Assembly: GCA_032718475.1 (NCBI GenBank) | Contig: JAUCBJ010007333.1 | Coordinates: 1 to 44,638 of the forward strand | Direction of reading: 5' to 3' | DNA from: Nemertoderma westbladi | Taxonomy: Eukaryota; Xenacoelomorpha; Nemertodermatida; Nemertodermatidae | DNA: 44,638 bases | Shown: one piece after another, positions 43,611 through 44,638 of the stretch | Layout of the letters: the number at the start of each line of letters is the position of its first letter | Numbering within the stretch: the stretch's first letter is position 1 | Notes under the pieces: generated by a model | What the model saw: the letters and a program-made list of their open reading frames with translations, nothing else | What the model was told of the DNA's origin: nothing | Database searches by the model: none | Made by a program: the position numbers and the translations under genes

Positions 43611-44198
43611 TACACGTATGGTACGGTACTGTACAACAACAACACACAACTGTAAAACTGAAAGAACTCAACAATACTGAGTGACTGGTTGTTTGAGTTG
43701 AACTGTAGGCCTACCGCATAAAATCACATATTGATTGTATTGACCACTTGATTTAGCTAAATAGCTAACTGCTGGACATTTATACGTTTTTCAGTTGAGT
43801 TTGTTAGCTCAAGACAGTCATTGAACTGTGTTCCTACTCTAAAATTATGTAGGCCTACTGTACCTTTATCAGCTAGTCAGCATACCGTGCGGTAGGCCTA
43901 CTGTACTGATATTAGTTGTGACAATGGTAAAAATTCCATAAGAATCATTTATTGGGTCGAGCGTGTTTCTGTTTACTCGGCGTTAGATCAAGCGGAAGCT
44001 CAGTTTAACTTTGTATTAAATACAGTACTTATCCTGGAAGTGTTCCCGCACTTCTTGGTAAAGCTTATATCTCTTTCAACCAGAAAGATTATACCTCAGC
44101 ACTTTCTTTCCTCGTACAGTATAAACGCGCATTACGAAATTTAAGATTTTTATAATATTAATATTCTATATAATATTAAGGTTTTTATTAAAGAACTG

Positions 44199-44638
44199 AT
44201 GTCGGATTCTGAAGAAGAGAAGCTGGAGCTTGGGAGTTTTATAATTCCAATCATAAAGGAGAACATGGTGATCATAGATAAGAGGAGGACTCCGAAAATA
44301 AAAAATGAGAAAAGGCAGGCCTTTAAACGGGTTTTGGAGTCGCTCATATCAAGCGGATTTGCTCTCAATGAAGACCAACTTTAAAAAAAATTTACAATAT
44401 CGACCAAGCCATGAAGCGAAACATCGACAGGGCAGCAACGGGGAATAAACCATTGCTGGGTTATGAAAAGGACTACCTAAATCTGCGTAATGGCTTGCCT
44501 ACGGTTTCGGAGCCAAATCCGAAGTACCTCAAATGTGTAGGAGGTACATCAGTCGGATTTTTGGAGACTTCAATGACACACCAGCCTTCTGTCTCCCAAC
44601 AGACAGGAACATCTACATTTACTGACCAAGTTACTGGT
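44199..44638 (+). CDS. start of a possible Myb/SANT-like gene, partial
   Basis: ATG at 44199 opens an acidic N-terminus (MSDSEEEKLELG) followed by KENMVIIDKRRTPKI, KNEKRQAFKRVLESL and LNEDQL, then a stop at 44382-44384. Just after it, next to an A8 run, another frame (from about 44380) continues to the window end with KKIYNIDQAMKRNIDRAATG. Helical, basic segments with a K..WNN/IYNID-like second half resemble Myb/SANT-like domains of Harbinger-associated or zeste-like regulators; this is from memory. A one-base error or mutation at the homopolymer, or a short intron, could explain the break. The product continues past 44638. Confidence 0.4.

Overview
This window is metazoan nuclear DNA, probably from a marine invertebrate; the phylum cannot be fixed from sequence alone. 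The evidence is the transposon fauna (BEL/Pao, CsRn1-like and Mag-like Ty3/gypsy, APE-type LINEs, hAT, Merlin-like DNA transposons, TTAA-flanked MITEs), long minisatellites, splice-like GTAAGT sites, and no bacterial operon layout or Shine-Dalgarno spacing. No intact host gene of known function is visible. Almost everything recognisable is a transposable element, a tandem repeat, or a decayed repetitive gene.

Layout. 46-2390: higher-order tandem array whose minus strand carries small zinc-knuckle coding cassettes (C-X2-C-X8-H-X4-C-P), each of the same length and each followed by a GTAA(G/C)T donor-like site. 2391-5086: 5' LTR, tRNA-Trp-type primer site, gag and a 3'-truncated pol of a CsRn1-like gypsy element (+). 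5083-13258: inverted, 3'-truncated BEL/Pao element (-), decayed and carrying an internal 1.25-kb tandem duplication. 13259-23642: a 40-44 bp minisatellite split by a complete but dead Mag-like gypsy element with LTRs of about 95 bp (15000-19873), a TTAA MITE with G-rich ends (20024-20900), a 1.36-kb insertion (20929-22290) and a 5'-truncated LINE (22644-22919). 23643-32140: mostly unassigned AT-rich DNA with a LINE relic (26040-26815), a decayed copy of a widespread invertebrate repetitive gene family (27627-29310), a Merlin/ISXO2-like transposase relic, a phosphorylase-like ORF and a Cys-rich CXC fragment. 32230-37640: a roughly 90-100 bp tandem repeat invaded by a 4.4-kb Merlin-like transposon (itself split by a hAT element) and by a BEL solo LTR. 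38149-39267: a TTAA-flanked foldback element. 40222-43235: a LINE with both ends and a 12-bp target-site duplication but an internally deleted endonuclease. 44199-44638: start of a possible Myb/SANT-like gene running off the window.

The elements act separately. What links them is the insertion record: several landed inside tandem repeats, so intact neighbouring units show the empty site and make the target-site duplications readable by eye. The least explained system is the zinc-knuckle cassette array at 46-2390. Divergent cassettes keep metal-ligand spacing, length, start-codon position and splice phase, as expected of alternative first exons or of a small multicopy gene family.
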